This document shows, in pieces, positions 21,708 through 34,744 of a stretch of 64,000 nucleotides of DNA; within the stretch, counting starts at the first letter, position 1, and every line of letters starts with the position of its first letter. Under the pieces are notes generated by a model. It had not been told where the DNA came from. It searched no databases and was given only the letters and a program-made list of their open reading frames with translations. Both the position numbers and the translations under genes were made by a program. Source of the DNA: Tenodera sinensis. Taxonomy: Eukaryota; Arthropoda; Insecta; Mantodea; Mantidae. The stretch spans positions 216,154,031-216,218,030 of the forward strand of contig CM060962.1 in NCBI GenBank assembly GCA_030765045.1, read 5' to 3'.

Positions 21708-24508
21708 ATGGAAGAAACTACGGACAAGAGAACCAGACTAAAAAGGAGCAATAATAACGAAATCATAGTAGGAACATTGAGCGTACAAACATTGAGAACA
21801 ATAGAGAGAGAAGAGCTTGAAAATGCACTAAAAGAAATAAAATTCGATATACTTGGACTATGCGAAGTGAGGAAAAAAGGGGAAGCCATCATAGAGAATT
21901 CAAACCGCGATTTGCTGTATTACAAGGGAACAACCCAAGGTTAAAGTGGGATAGGCTTCATCATCAAAAGCGACTTCAAATCATCCATACAAGAAATAGT
22001 GGGAGTGTCATGAAGAATAGCAGCTTTGAAACTTGCCACACAATGTCACCAAATAACAATCATACAGATATACGCCCCAACAGAAACAAGTACCGACGAA
22101 GAATTAGAAGATTTCTATGAGAAACTAGATGACACCTTGGAGAGATATCAGTCACCAATAAACCTAATAATTGGAGATTTCAACAGTAAAGTCGGCCTCC
22201 GTAGTAACGATGACGAAGACCCAGTCGGACCATACGGCTTTGGAACAAGGAATACAAGAGGAGAAAGAATGGTACAATTTGCTCAAGAACACAACCTGAA
22301 AATAACCAATACCTTCTTCAGGAAAAATCGAAACTTAAGGTGGACTTGGCGCTCGCCAGATGGCAAGACGAAAAATGAAATGGATTACATTCTAACGGAC
22401 AAACAAAGCATAATAAAGAACATCCAAGTAATCTCACATTTAAAATTTAGCACAGACCATAGAATGGTGAGGGCAAAAATAAAAATTCCAAGGAAACGAA
22501 GAAACGTAGGAAAAGCAAGCAAACCAGAAATAGAAAAACTGAACAGAGACAAATTTAAACAAGAATTACAGAAGCAACTACAACAAGCAAATATCAATAC
22601 AAAACAAAGCACTCAAGAAATGTATAACGCACTAGAAAATTGCATATACCAAGCTCACAAGGACACAAGTAACGACGAACAAATGAAGAAAAGTCGAAAC
22701 AAATTAAGTCAGGGTACCATACAGTTAATCGACCACAGATCGAAAATGTTAGATGTCTCAGACAGGAATAAAGAAGAATACGCAAAACTAGACAAAATAA
22801 CGAAAAGGGAAATACGGAGGAATATCCGCGAACACCGATCAGCAACAGCGAGACAAATACTAGAAACAAACAAATCAATTAGAAAAGCGAGGTTAAACGT
22901 CCAGGGCGGGAAACAATGGATACTAGGAACGAAGAATCAGGTGAGAGAGGATTTAATCAAATCAGCAACGGAATTCTACAAAGCAATATACGCAAGTTCT
23001 CTACCAAACAAAGCCACAGACCATAACCCTGTCGATCCAGTCCCAAACACCACTGAGACCATACCCGCTATAATTCATAGCGAGGTTAGAACAACCATCA
23101 CTGAAGTGAAAAATGGAAAGTCACCTGGAGAAGACAACATATACAATGAGCTCTTAAAAGAAGCCCAAGATCTCCTAACACCAATCATCACAGAAGTGTT
23201 CAACAAAATCATACAAACCGAAGACATTCCCGATCAGTGGAAAACAAGCATGGTTGTACTTTTGCACAAAAAAGGTACGAAAGATGACATAAACAATTAT
23301 AGACCCATAAGCCTGATGTCTAACCTATATAAACTGTTCACGAAAATACTAACTAGACGATTAACAAAAACACTAGACGAGCACCAACCCTCAGAACAAG
23401 CAGGATTCCGCAAAGGATTTAGCACAGTGGACCATATTCAAACCATTAACCAGATAATAGAAAAATCGGAAGATCATCACCTAAAAATATACCTTGGTTT
23501 TGTTGATTACAGCAAAGCATTCGATACAATCGAACACCCAAACATACCTCAAGCACTAAGAAATCAAGGAGTAGAAGCAAAATACATTCAATTACTAAGA
23601 AACATTCTAAACAACAGCTTCGCTAGAGTTAAAACCGAAAAGAGGAGTTAGACAAGGGGATCCCATCTCCCCAAAACTATTTACCTGCATACTAGAGGAC
23701 ATATTCAGAAAACTAAACTGGAATAAGAAAGACGGAATATGCCTCAACGGCAAGAGACTAACAAATTTGAGGTTCGCTGACGACAAGTCCTCTTCACCAA
23801 AACTGCAAGGGAACTGCAATCAATGCTTCAGGAGCTTAACACACAAAGTAAGATGGCAAGACTCACAATGAAGAAATCTAAAACACAACTAATGACAAAT
23901 GGATTAGAAACCCCAATATATCTTGAAGGAACGGAACTGCTGTATGTATCTCAATACATATACTTAGGACAAATAATTTCCTTTAACAACAAAATGGAAA
24001 AAGAAATCAAACGAAGGGTTTCCTTGGCTTGGAAAGCTTTCTGGGCCCTAAAATTCATATTTCTGGACAAATCCTGAATAGGAGACTCAAAATGGAGACA
24101 CTCGAAAGCTGTGTTTTTCCAGTGCTATTATACGGTTGTCAGACATGGGCTCTCAAAGCCAAAGAGAGAAACACTCTACAGATGTGCCAAAGGAAAATGC
24201 AGAGGAAGATCCTTGGCATCTCTCTGAAAGATAGAATATCAAACACCTTGATACACAAGATGTCAGCAACGGTAGACATAGCACAACAGGCTACAAAGAT
24301 CAAGTGGAAATGGGGCGGCCATGTGATGAGGCTGCAAGATGACAGATGGACAGCACGAGCTACCACATGGGACCCTTACATCGGCAAGAGATTCCCAGGA
24401 AGACCAAGACGCAAATGGTCGGACTTGTTCAGAAAACAAGTAGGAAGACAGTGGACCACCATAGCCAGAAACAGACAGGAGTGGAAAGAACTAGAACAAC
24501 AATTGTGA
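21708..24508 (+). pseudogene. RTE-like ORF2: endonuclease + reverse transcriptase
   Basis: Start at 21708 (MEETTDKRTRL). Endonuclease motifs: VGTLSVQTL, LGLCEVRKKG, IYAPT, IGDFNSKVG, NEMDYIL and STDHRMV. RT motifs: GKSPGEDNI, YRPISLMS, EQAGFRKGFSTVDHI, FVDYSKAFDT, then RGVRQGDPISP and LRFADD. The C-terminal tail has LLYGCQTWALK, KWGGHVMRL and FPGRPRRKWSDL. The longest intact piece is 22026-23651. Lesions are stop codons at about 21943 and 22014 in the endonuclease and single-base frame changes near 23637, 23788 and 24073. The protein would nick target DNA and copy element RNA. With five lesions it is dead. Confidence 0.9.
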
Positions 24509-24640
24509 CCATGTGCAATCCAATGTTTAGTGTATTATGTACGATACCCTCTTACGCGGACTAGCTCACCGCGTGAGTGTTTTAAAGCAGCTACCCCTAC
24601 TTGTAGGAGGCCTTTGCCCTCAATGGGACATCACAGGCTA

Positions 24641-24702
24641 TTTTCATTCATTCATTCATTCATTCATTCATTCATTCATTCATTCATTCATTCATTCATT
24701 CA
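24641..24702 (+). repeat. (ATTC)n tail of the RTE-like element
   Basis: About 15 TTCA/ATTC units directly after the conserved 3' end. Short simple repeats in place of poly(A) are typical 3' termini of RTE-like elements. Confidence 0.9.
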
Positions 24703-25212
24703 TGTGTGCTGCATTAGCACACGTACCTTTAAGCATAATCGGCGCTACTGGGTTGTGCATCCAGGTAATCACACACCAGAAAAATGAAAATCTTCGGAGT
24801 TTCTATGACAACATTTACACACGTGCAGTAGAAAAAAAAAACCTTAAAACTTGAGAACAACAAACGGAAGATCTGATCATATCATTAATGAGTTATTGAT
24901 AAAGCTTGATAATAATGGAAATCTTATCATTTCTTTAAAGTAATTACCTACGTACAAAAATACAGCAATATCTCTTCCCTTTTGAATGAAGTATACCAGA
25001 TTGTAAATATTGTACATAAAACTGACGATTGTTCTGGAACAAAACGAAACAAAAAATGAAAATTCATAAGCTTAATAAATATAGGTACAGGATGGTTGAA
25101 AAATACTTTTACAAAGTTAGGGGGCTGCTTCCTTACACTGAAATGAGAAAAGAAGTTCATGGAAACATGTGTCCCAAAATGCTTCATTTTCGATTTATTA
25201 AATTTCAAGATG
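24703..25212. other. AT-rich sequence, nothing recognised
   Basis: Flank of the RTE-like element. No motif seen. Confidence 0.5.
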
Positions 25213-25225
25213 TAATTAATGAAAG

Positions 25226-25375
25226 TGAGTGAGTGAGTGAGTGAGTGAGTGAGAGAGTGAGTGAGTGAGTGAGTGGGTGGGTGAGTGAGTGAGTGAGTGA
25301 GTGAGTGAGTGAGTGAGTGAGTGAGTGAGTGAGTAGGGTTTAAGGGCCCGTCGACAGCTAGGTCATTAGAGCCCC
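25226..25375 (-). mobile_element. Ultra-short retroposon copy 2 with long (CTCA)n tail
   Basis: The minus-strand core GGGGCTCTAATGACCTAG ... GGGCCCTTAAACCCTA is 42 bp (25334-25375) and is followed by about 108 bp of CTCA repeats. A perfect 13-bp target duplication, TAATTAATGAAAG, flanks it (25213-25225 and 25376-25388). This is the cleanest copy of the family and fixes both ends of the unit. Confidence 0.85.
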
Positions 25376-25424
25376 TAATTAATGAAAGGATTTTAAAGTG
25401 ACAATCTATTGTTTGGCATTATCA

Positions 25425-25535
25425 GCTTGCTAGGAGGTGTTCAACACATAAACTCATATCAAAATGTTCTTCTCTTGCATCTAGATACGCCTGCATTCGT
25501 CGTACCCTGTCAAACACTTCCTGACCGTGTAGCAT
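25425..25535 (-). pseudogene. Possible mariner-like transposase C-terminus
   Basis: The minus strand encodes EVFDRVRRMQAYLDAREEHF before stops, resembling the RR--C/Y---GGHFEHL ending of DDE transposases. It is short and lacks the catalytic core. Confidence 0.3.
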
Positions 25536-25799
25536 GTAAACAGTTTAAACGTTAAAGACAGAGATTTTACCACTTGACAAAGTGAGGGAGCTGCGATCGC
25601 TAATCTTATTTATTAGAACAGCGAAATAATAGTAACTTGGCATGTAGTCGGTGATAAAACACAAATAGATGATCTCTCGCGCCTGCCGATTACGAGACGT
25701 TGCTGTCCTGAAGATATAATTGCATCTGAACAGAGTATATACACACTGTCCCGCCGTGTAAACAACTCGGCAGTTTCACACACCTTCCCATACACCTCA

Positions 25800-25912
25800 T
25801 GGCTTTGCCTATCGGAACTCACCCTAATGAAGAAACCGAGATTCGAACTCGGGACCTCTTGGATGCGAGACAGGCACATTATTATCACACTACAGAGGGG
25901 AACTAAGTAATT
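25800..25912 (-). mobile_element. tRNA-like SINE head
   Basis: The minus strand carries GAGTTCGAATCTCGG, a good B-box, preceded by a decayed A-box region. No functional tRNA fold is apparent. Confidence 0.45.
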
Positions 25913-26297
25913 TAGCTCAGAGCGGTTTCAGCTATTAGTGAAGCCCAAGGTAAAGGTTGGTTATAATGAGTTGAAGTAGTTAAGTTTCAGGCAGAAGCAT
26001 ATAGATTAGAGTTTCTGAAAATTAGCCAGCCAATGTAGATATATAGCTAGGAGAAGAGACTAATTTAGAGGATGTGTGGAAATAGCAGACTAATAATATT
26101 GTACGAAATGAGTGAATCAGTAACGTCTTAGTAGTAAGAAAGAAAGCAGTAACCCGGGAGGCGGAGCGTCATTGAAATAAAAAGGCGTGTGTCGACGCGC
26201 CTAATTCATTGAGCACTGAGCAGTCAGCATTCAGGACTCAGTCCGCGTATCTCACGTATTCAACTCACTTGACTCGCGACGATGTGAACTGGTATGA

Positions 26298-26301
<4 letters not shown>
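25913..26301. other. Unclassified sequence
   Basis: The part 26150-26300 is GC-richer and could be part of an LTR, but no terminal repeats are seen. Confidence 0.35.
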
Positions 26302-26347
<46 letters not shown>

Positions 26348-26545
26348 TAGTGTTTAACGCCCGCTTTCACCAGATACGGCACCGCAGGCGGTGACACTGA
26401 TGATACATGGAATGAAGATGGAGCACTGGTGGAATGAGATGGCGGCGGAAACCGGAGAACCCGGAGGAAACCCGTCCCAGTGCCGCTTCGTCCACCACAA
26501 ATCCCGCATGCGGTCGCCTAGGTTGCCGGTGAGTATCTACGGTAT
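26302..26545 (-). mobile_element. SINE (family II) with poly(A) tail
   Basis: On the minus strand the body (GTGGACGAAGCGGCACTGGG, then TTTCCTCCGGGTTCTCCGG) ends in a run of about 45 A (plus-strand T 26302-26346). The same body occurs at 51235-51300 in the plus-strand SINE. The head near 26530 is decayed. Confidence 0.6.
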
Positions 26546-26929
26546 TTTTATATTCATTCTTAGCAGCTTTCCTTTAGAACGGCTCCCAAATACATCTTAG
26601 TCGAATTATTATAGAAAACATGGGAAGTTGGAGACAAAAGAACATCTTTTGTATTATCGTTGACCGAAGTAACAATACGTAGAGCTAGAGGTTGAGGTAC
26701 GAACGGCGTGTTCGTACAGCTGCCAGCCTCATAAATTTCTACATAGGTATCACCTGTAGGGACAGGCGGTCACAACGCCACCTCTACGCCAAGAACAGCA
26801 GTTACAGAGCTAAAATTACACACTAGCTCTCTGACTGACACTTCCGACTCACAAAGATAGGATTGAAATGAAGGTGAAATGAAATGGAGGTTCGGGAAGT
26901 CGCGGAAAAGAAAGCAATCTACCTAGCAT

Positions 26930-27050
26930 TCACTAGTGACTAAGGAAAACCACAAATAAACCTTTGGTTGGATTGGTCGGTGACCGGGAATCGAACCCGG
27001 GGCCTGCCGTATGTGAGTCCCAAGCCTGAGCCACCCCGCCCAGTTAACAG
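26930..27050 (-). mobile_element. tRNA-derived SINE head
   Basis: Minus strand GGGGTGGCTCAGGCTTGGGA ... CCCCGGGTTCGATTCCCGGT gives clear A- and B-box sequences at tRNA-like spacing. The 3' part towards 26600 is poorly defined. Confidence 0.6.
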
Positions 27051-30000
27051 CACCTAAGTGCTGGATTTATTTCTCAGGTGCTTAGGCTTAAACGTTTCTG
27101 TAAATAGGTTACTTCTTAGCCATTATTTTACACTTATAACTATTATAGACATTCATTTACAATATGAAAGTTCCCTTAACTATGCATAGCTCCCATATCA
27201 CAGCTGCTTACCACTCTTTCATTTAGCCTTTCTCCTCTCATCCTCTTTATAGTCTGTCTTCCTTTAATCTTATACATTTTTACTGTTTTCTTTTGCCTTT
27301 GTGTCAGCCTATGCTTAAATTTACCTAGGTATCTCATTTATATAATGATGGACGGACATTAGCTGACCCAAGCATTGTTAAGTTTGTGTGCATTAATCGA
27401 TTAAACAGAAACAACTTACTGTCAGATACATATCTGTAGGTACATAGGTAATATGGGTAAGTTAATAAATTAAAGGTTAGAATGATAGTAGCAACGTGAA
27501 CACCAAGGAACAACCCAAATACATCGGATCCTCTCATTAAGTCTCTAGTATGCATTATAAACGATTGTTTTAAATTTTTTTTTAAAGACTTATTTAGAAC
27601 TTCACGGTGTTTGGTCTATAAAATATAAATGATTTCACTCTTTGTAAAGTATATAGCTATACGGATTAATTAATACTTTTAGATGTTTTGATTAGTTTAG
27701 CTCTGAATTCAGTACCATGATCATAAGAAGATTAATTTTTTTTTTATCTATGGGATCCTCTTCAATGCGACTAGGCCTGGAAGTAAAATATTTAATAAGA
27801 AAAAAAGATGAGAAGACAAACCTGGAATCAATAAAATACATAATGTGGAAACAAATTCACTGAGTATTATAAAGTATTGGAGCACAACGAACTGAAAAGT
27901 GTTATGATGGGAACTTGTTTCTCGCCAACGAATTGGCTTTTCTCTTCTCTCATAATTTCGGGGTATGGCATCTTTATGTATAGATTGCCATTAGCACGTG
28001 TATTATAATACTATCTAGGTTGTATCGTTAGAAATGTAATTATAAATGTAGTTGCTAATGTACGAGGCTTGCACCGGGTGGAAGGGAACTTACATTCCTC
28101 CTAATATGTGCTTCATAGAAGCATTACAAGGAAACAAATCTAATGGCATTTTGTTCTTTGATCAGCCAATTTCGAAAAAATAAATGGTTTTTGTTCCAAA
28201 TTGGATGCGTAATTCCACAAGAATGTGCGAAGATAATAGTTTGTTATTTGTAAGATGCGTAGAGCAACTTATTTCTGACATAACTTCGGTAGTAATTATG
28301 GGACATCACAGGTTTTCGAAATAATTAATCACTTAAAAGAATCGAAGGAATACTCCGAGCAGCTTTTTACAGCCGTGAAATAATTCGACTACGTTGCTGT
28401 GAGGTTGGTCAGGTAATTGAACCAGTTTCTGGCTGTAAACAGGTCGGTCGCTTGCAGGTTGGTGTAATGTTTTGGGAGCTAGCGATTCTGATTGACCTGC
28501 ACACGCACAGTAAACATGGAAGGACACGGCATGGTATGTTTTTTCATTCACGAGACACCACGCTGCGGTGGTTGTTTACGTACTGACCTAGTGGAAGTGA
28601 CACCCACACAATCTGCAATATTGCCAACTTATTTTCAACAAAACTAAAATATCTCCGTAGGAAATGGTCAGAGACCAAAACGTAAGATACAAAATGTGTT
28701 ACCAAAAGCGAGATCTAGCGCTGGTTTAAGTGAATGCAGTGACTTCCCTTTCACCTGCATAACAAGCGATGTTGTAAATGTGAGTATGAAATCTGGGCAT
28801 ACTTATACGTTAAATTTGATTTTAGAAGGTGGCTATAAATGATGTTTACTAGGGGACCAGTCCCTTGTAATGTAATGTTAAGGGTATGTATTATATATAC
28901 GAAGTTGCTCGTAATTTTGAAGGTCGGTACATAGTGAAAAATGACCAGGGTAGCCGTAAATTATAAACTTCTTACGCAAAAACTCGTGACACACGTGGAA
29001 AGTTCAAACAGTTATCTAGCGGATTCTTAAATTGCCGGGAATTTCGGAGGCATTTCGAAGGGTACATTTTTTATTTCAGTAACGGAAGCTGAAGTTGATA
29101 CACACAGATATTTATCTTCCTCCTGTTACACAGTGATTTGTGTTCTGCATTACATGTGCAATATACTCTGATCATAAACTGATAGTTTATACTAACCTAA
29201 ATGACTTATCAGATTTTCATATTTAGCCCAATTGTTGCTGAAATTTCCTTTACCTAACCATTTGAAAGACACTGTGTTATACACACGCCTTTATAGAACA
29301 CTCTAACAACTCCTAAAGAAACTGTCACTTTGAAACCTACAATGTGCTCAGACACTGCCATAAAATCACTTTGATACACAAACAGTAAGGAGTTTTCATT
29401 TTTAATTACAACAAATGGAGTTAACAAAATTTCTCTTCCTGAAGTCTCTGCTGTCATCTTTCACGAGGATCCTTCCAAATTGATGCAAATGCTGTGCTTA
29501 AATATTTAGGTTGGTTTTCAAAGATAGTTAGGTATGTATCTCCTTTGAGCCGTTAACGTTATAATTTGACTTGCAGCCACTTACACAAAAGCTCCGTGGC
29601 TTTGAAACAACAGAAATAGGTCACCTGATCATAGTATTTATAACAAAGCACTTTATTTCAAATCCCAAAAATTAATTTGTATGCCACAGACGAATTTTCT
29701 GAATCGTCGTATTCGTTGAATATATAGTTAGGATACATACCTGATTACATTTTGCATAATATACAATGCTTACAATCCTAAATAACACATTACCATACAT
29801 GGAGCAAATCGGTTTACCTTATTTCATCAGAACTGCAGCAAACAATCCAACAGCCATGTTCTCCAGCTAGTCATGTGACTCCATCGGATCGGCTATCTCC
29901 ATCGGTAGGGATACATGTGATATGTAACGTTAAGTCTCAGTAGTACGCGGAGTACACCGGCAGCTACCGAATGCTCTTCCCTTCAGCGCCTCCCGATGTC
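27051..30000. other. ~3 kb unclassified, AT-rich
   Basis: I read both strands and found no domain, SINE head or paired inverted repeat. A 67-codon frame at 29254-29457 (minus) is the only one with protein-like composition. It has no recognisable relative and is not called a gene. Confidence 0.45.
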
Positions 30001-30850
30001 GCTTTCCCTCTTTAGTGACGGCGGCACACATCATCACCGCCAGAGGACAATCACCACTGGTGCGCCTGGAGTTCTGGGACGTGACGGACTACCGTGCGTC
30101 ACTGGCTGATGGGCTTCCTGCCCTTGGGGAGATGCTCCCAATGGAGGCTAGCTGGGGTACCCGACCCACTCCCTATTGACGCTGCTTCCAGTACGACCAC
30201 ACAGTCGACACCTGCACCAACTCTGCACGCTGCCACTACCTTGCGGCGGTCACTTTACGGGCCAGGAGGCGTACCCCAGGAGTCCGCGCCCACAGCCTGC
30301 TGCCAAACATCTCCAGCCTCCACTCCACCGGACCACTGACTCGCAGACCATCACCGCCGCTTGCCAACACACACAGAACAACAGCGATGACCGCCGAACC
30401 GCCATCCACGATCCCAGTGGCACTATTCCTTCACGCTTTTATCGCCAAAAAAAAAAAAGCACCGCAGCCCTTCAAGAGCTCCGGGGGACTCTCCAGAGCC
30501 TCACCGACCGCTTTTCATCATGAGAGGAAGCCGTGGACCTTGCTCTGGAAGATGTCGGGCCCTAATGACCTAGTTGTCGATGGGCCCTTAAACCCAACTC
30601 ACTCACTCACTCTAGAAGATGTTCCGGACATTGTCCATAGCTTTCAAAGTGCACTACCAGCCGCTGTACATCAGAAGAATCACAAGCTCCGTGACCACTT
30701 CAACAAGCAACTAGATATGGTGGTTACCAGCATCAATCACGCGTCCATCTACTAGGTGCACAGACAACTAGACGAAATGCTAAAGGAACACACAAGAGCA
30801 GGGTTAGCAACCTAGGAGTCCTTTGTACTTACCTTCCCCAAACTCCATCT
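30000..30850 (+). pseudogene. Fossil of a coiled-coil ORF, interrupted by an ultra-short retroposon
   Basis: GC-rich coding-like sequence. A Pro/Thr-rich region (about 30170-30450) is followed by AALQELRGTLQSLTDRF, then EEAVDLALEDV. Beyond the 54-bp insertion it continues PDIVHSFQSALPAAV, KLRDHFNKQLDMVV and HRQLDEMLKEHTRAG. Stops occur near 30522 and 30753. The heptad-like Leu/Ile pattern suggests a coiled coil. It may be ORF1 of a retroelement, but the family is not recognised. Excising 30556-30609 plus one target copy rejoins LEDV to PDIV in frame. Confidence 0.45.
30556..30609 (+). mobile_element. Ultra-short retroposon copy 3
   Basis: Fifty-four bases: CGGGCCCTAATGACCTAG ... GATGGGCCCTTAAACCCA then ACTCACTCACTCA. 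It is flanked by CTCTGGAAGATGT (30543-30555) and CTCTAGAAGATGT (30610-30622), a 13-bp duplication with one mismatch. It sits inside a coding fossil and breaks it. Confidence 0.85.
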
Positions 30851-32041
30851 TTCCTCCTACGTTCCATATAACAGATTCTCCTCAAACAGCAGGTCGATGT
30901 CAGGGCCTCGACAGTGACACTTTACAGTATCCCCGATACCTTAACACTCTTCCTCATCTCACTGCCTTTAACACACTCTGAATGCACAATAGTATTTAAT
31001 CGACTTGACAACAAGGGATCCTTTCTCTAAGAGTATATTGAGAGGAGCCTCTCTATTGTGTTTATGTCATTAGCAGCGAAAGAAAGTTGAGGGACAGTTT
31101 TACAGCTTCTTGGAATGTGGTCCTTAAGGGCTGTATTGTATTTGTTTCAGGAGTTTAGCTATGACCTTTTGGTTGACACAAGCGAACCTGAGATACTGCG
31201 CTGTTGTTTTTCCTCTCACACTGACGTTTTACATCCTGCTTCAAAAGTGACTTATCCCTTCCTGGTACAATAAATATTACGCGGAAGATCATTACTAATG
31301 AATTACATTACTGCATAAAATAAAGCAATAATTATCATGCTTTCAGAAATATCACTAATGAATTATGTTTATTGGAGACTCAAGAAACCATTCGATGTAA
31401 TACTGTAGCAACACTGGCACTGCTTGCAGTTCAACTGCCTTGTAGACAATAATTTTGAACTGCTGGTGTTTGTTTACATAGCACCAAGGAGATCCCCACT
31501 CCACACGACGATTGCGCGTTCAAGGACGAAGACCTTCTCTTGAGTTAGTGACAGTAGCTGCCTTCACCTCTTACAAAGTCCACGCACAGCTCTCCGCGCA
31601 AGTGGAACCACAATTATTATGTTCTGCCATAAACATCCGGTTTGCTCAAAGCGCTATCTGAGGACACAGATCTGACGATACCTATGACATAGAACATATG
31701 CAATGTTAGAATAAAAAATAAACACAAAAAAACCTGAGACACTGTGATACCTGATGTTGACGACGCCGTATCTATTCTTCAGCTTCGCGGAGAAAATTCC
31801 GCGACATACGAAGTTGCCAGAACCACAGTAATTGGATGAATACTTCCGTTAGTGATTGAGTGCAACTGGACCAGTGTAAGGAATTTTACTGAACGTGAAA
31901 CAGGGTGAAATGTGAAACAAAGGCGCCATATAGTGACACCCGTCGCGACACTCTGAGCCTATTGCGTGATAGTCAGGTACCAGGTAGGCCCATATTTTCA
32001 TAAAAAAGTCAGCCAGGAACTTATGTGAAAGTTACAACGGT
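30851..32041. other. Unclassified ~1.2 kb
   Basis: No recognisable coding or repeat motif. Confidence 0.45.
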
Positions 32042-32302
32042 TTGAATAAATCTTGTGTGTCTGCTGACCTGATGCTGGTCATCTTCACCTCCCACCCGAG
32101 ATCCCAAACCATCCTAAAGTCAAATGCAATGCTAGAACCAAATCCTTTTCAGTATCACAAAGCGAATATGACTAGTAACAAGAGCGAAAAGGTAACCAAC
32201 TGTCCTCCCAGCGGACGTCCATCGGACGCTACTGATTTCGATCCCCTACAGGTAGGTACCTGACGCAGTAGAGATGGCTGCCCTACCGGCCGAGCTACCG
32301 CC
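32042..32302 (-). mobile_element. tRNA-headed SINE (family IV), copy a
   Basis: Same sequence order as 36838-37103: TGTGTCTGCTGACCTGATG, then CGAGATCCCAAACCATC and TCCATCGGACG. The tRNA-like head GCGGTAGCTCGGCCGGTAG lies at the right end on the minus strand. Two diverged copies 4.8 kb apart support a dispersed family. Confidence 0.65.
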
Positions 32303-32450
32303 GCAACTTACTCTACTGGTAAGTAGGGGAAGTATTGTATTCCACCCAAAAATTCCATGTCGAGATTTCACCGGAAATATATGTTTGGAGACCCCCTTAA
32401 TCCAAAAAAGCATTTTTAGAAAAAGGTCCGCGCGCGCGTGTGTGTGTGTG

Positions 32451-32495
<45 letters not shown>

Positions 32496-32870
32496 GTGTC
32501 AGTCTGTGTGTCAGTTTGTGTGCCAGTATGTCTCAATAAATTTTCTTGTAGGGTGAACCATTTCGGAGATATTCCTTGTTATGTGTGTGAGTTTCGGAAA
32601 ACTTGGAACTTTCGTGAAATGGATTATTGTTGTTCATTTTTTTATATGTTAAGTGTGCAAAGACAACAGAATCTCAAACATTTGACTATTGCACAAAGCC
32701 TACTGTACTCTAACATTCCCCTTGCACCTACAAGGAAATAAGCAATGTATTTGTACCAATGTTTATCTTAACTAACTTGGAGATATAGGAATAAGAGTTT
32801 GCTAGAATGGTTAGTACAAGAGTAGAGAAAGTCATGTGAGTGCAACACATCAGATTTTTTTTCCTAATCT
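32303..32870 (+). repeat. Family A repeat, internally deleted copy with (GT)n
   Basis: The head (TACTCTACTGGTAAGTAGG, GATTTCACCGGAAATATAT) and (GT)n at 32431-32490 join directly to the tail (GTGAACCATTTCGGAGATAT ... TGCAACACATCAGATTTTT). About 350 bp of the middle is missing. Confidence 0.8.
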
Positions 32871-32883
32871 ACTATTTAAGTGA

Positions 32884-33235
32884 CCTCCGTAGCGCAGTTG
32901 GTAGCGCGCTTGCCTCTGGCGTGGAGGACCCGGGTTCGATCCCCGGTACCAGCAGGGGGATTTTATCCCCTCTGGGAGGTCTGGCACGGGGTGCACTCAG
33001 CCTCGTTAGGTCCCGCGGGACCAATTGAGGAGCTACTTGATGAAGAAGTAGCGGCCCCAGGTCTAGAAAACCGCATAACTGGCCGGGAGGGCTCGGGGCG
33101 CTGACCACGTCCCACCCTCCAGTACTGCACCTCACCAATGACGCCTGTAGTGGGCAGAGGTGGGGGACGCAGCGGCTGGGCGGTAGGCCTTGGCCCTTCG
33201 TGGGCTGTCGCGCGGGGTTTACATTTACATTTACC
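32884..33235 (+). mobile_element. tRNA-headed SINE (family III), intact, with TSD
   Basis: The head CCTCCGTAGCGCAGTTGG ... CCCGGGTTCGATCCCCGG has strong A- and B-boxes. The body is GC-rich and the tail is TTACATTTACATTTACC. A 10-bp target duplication, ATTTAAGTGA (32874-32883, 33236-33245), flanks it. Its acceptor stem does not pair, so it is a SINE and not a tRNA gene. The target is the junction of families A and Z. Confidence 0.85.
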
Positions 33236-33245
33236 ATTTAAGTGA

Positions 33246-34415
<1,170 letters not shown>

Positions 34416-34744
34416 AACATCACGTGCTGTCATGCTTGCTCTTTACAATCTGTAATTCAAATGTTAGACAATAGCAGCATGTACAGGAGAGAGTTTATTC
34501 TCTGGAAAATAAAGATCCTGTAAGTAGAATGAGACTTTTTCAGTTTTTTATACTGTTATTGTCTATTATCACGAAGTACACACGCTGGTTCAATTGCCTC
34601 TCGCCTCATGTCCCGCTGAGAGGCGCCAACGCCACTGGCCTCTCTTCCGCCGTGAACTGCTGCAACTCTTTTAACGCACGAAGGGTTATCTACCTACGGT
34701 GGGGCCGTCTCTGGTGGGCCACCTGGTATATACCTGACTTATTT

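Larger units (their letters stand above)
20500..24702 (+). mobile_element. RTE-like non-LTR retrotransposon, near full length
   Basis: The order on the plus strand is ORF1 (20563-21573), ORF2 with endonuclease and reverse transcriptase (21708-24508), then a short 3' UTR containing GGAGGCCTTTGCCCTCAATG and a terminal (ATTC)n. No RNase H is present, as usual for RTE/CR1-like lineages. A GC-poor 5' UTR probably begins near 20480, but the exact start is not fixed. Stops and single-base frameshifts interrupt both ORFs, so the copy is inactive but still easily readable. Confidence 0.85.

Noticed and set aside
26150..26300. Possible LTR
   Set aside because: GC-richer and promoter-like in feel, but no second copy, TG/CA ends or poly(A) signal in the right order could be shown.
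29254..29457. 67-codon minus-strand frame
   Set aside because: Protein-like composition, but a stop lies just upstream and no relative is recognised.
32884..32955. Candidate tRNA gene
   Set aside because: A- and B-boxes are good but the acceptor stem does not pair, and the sequence continues as a 350-bp SINE with its own target duplication.
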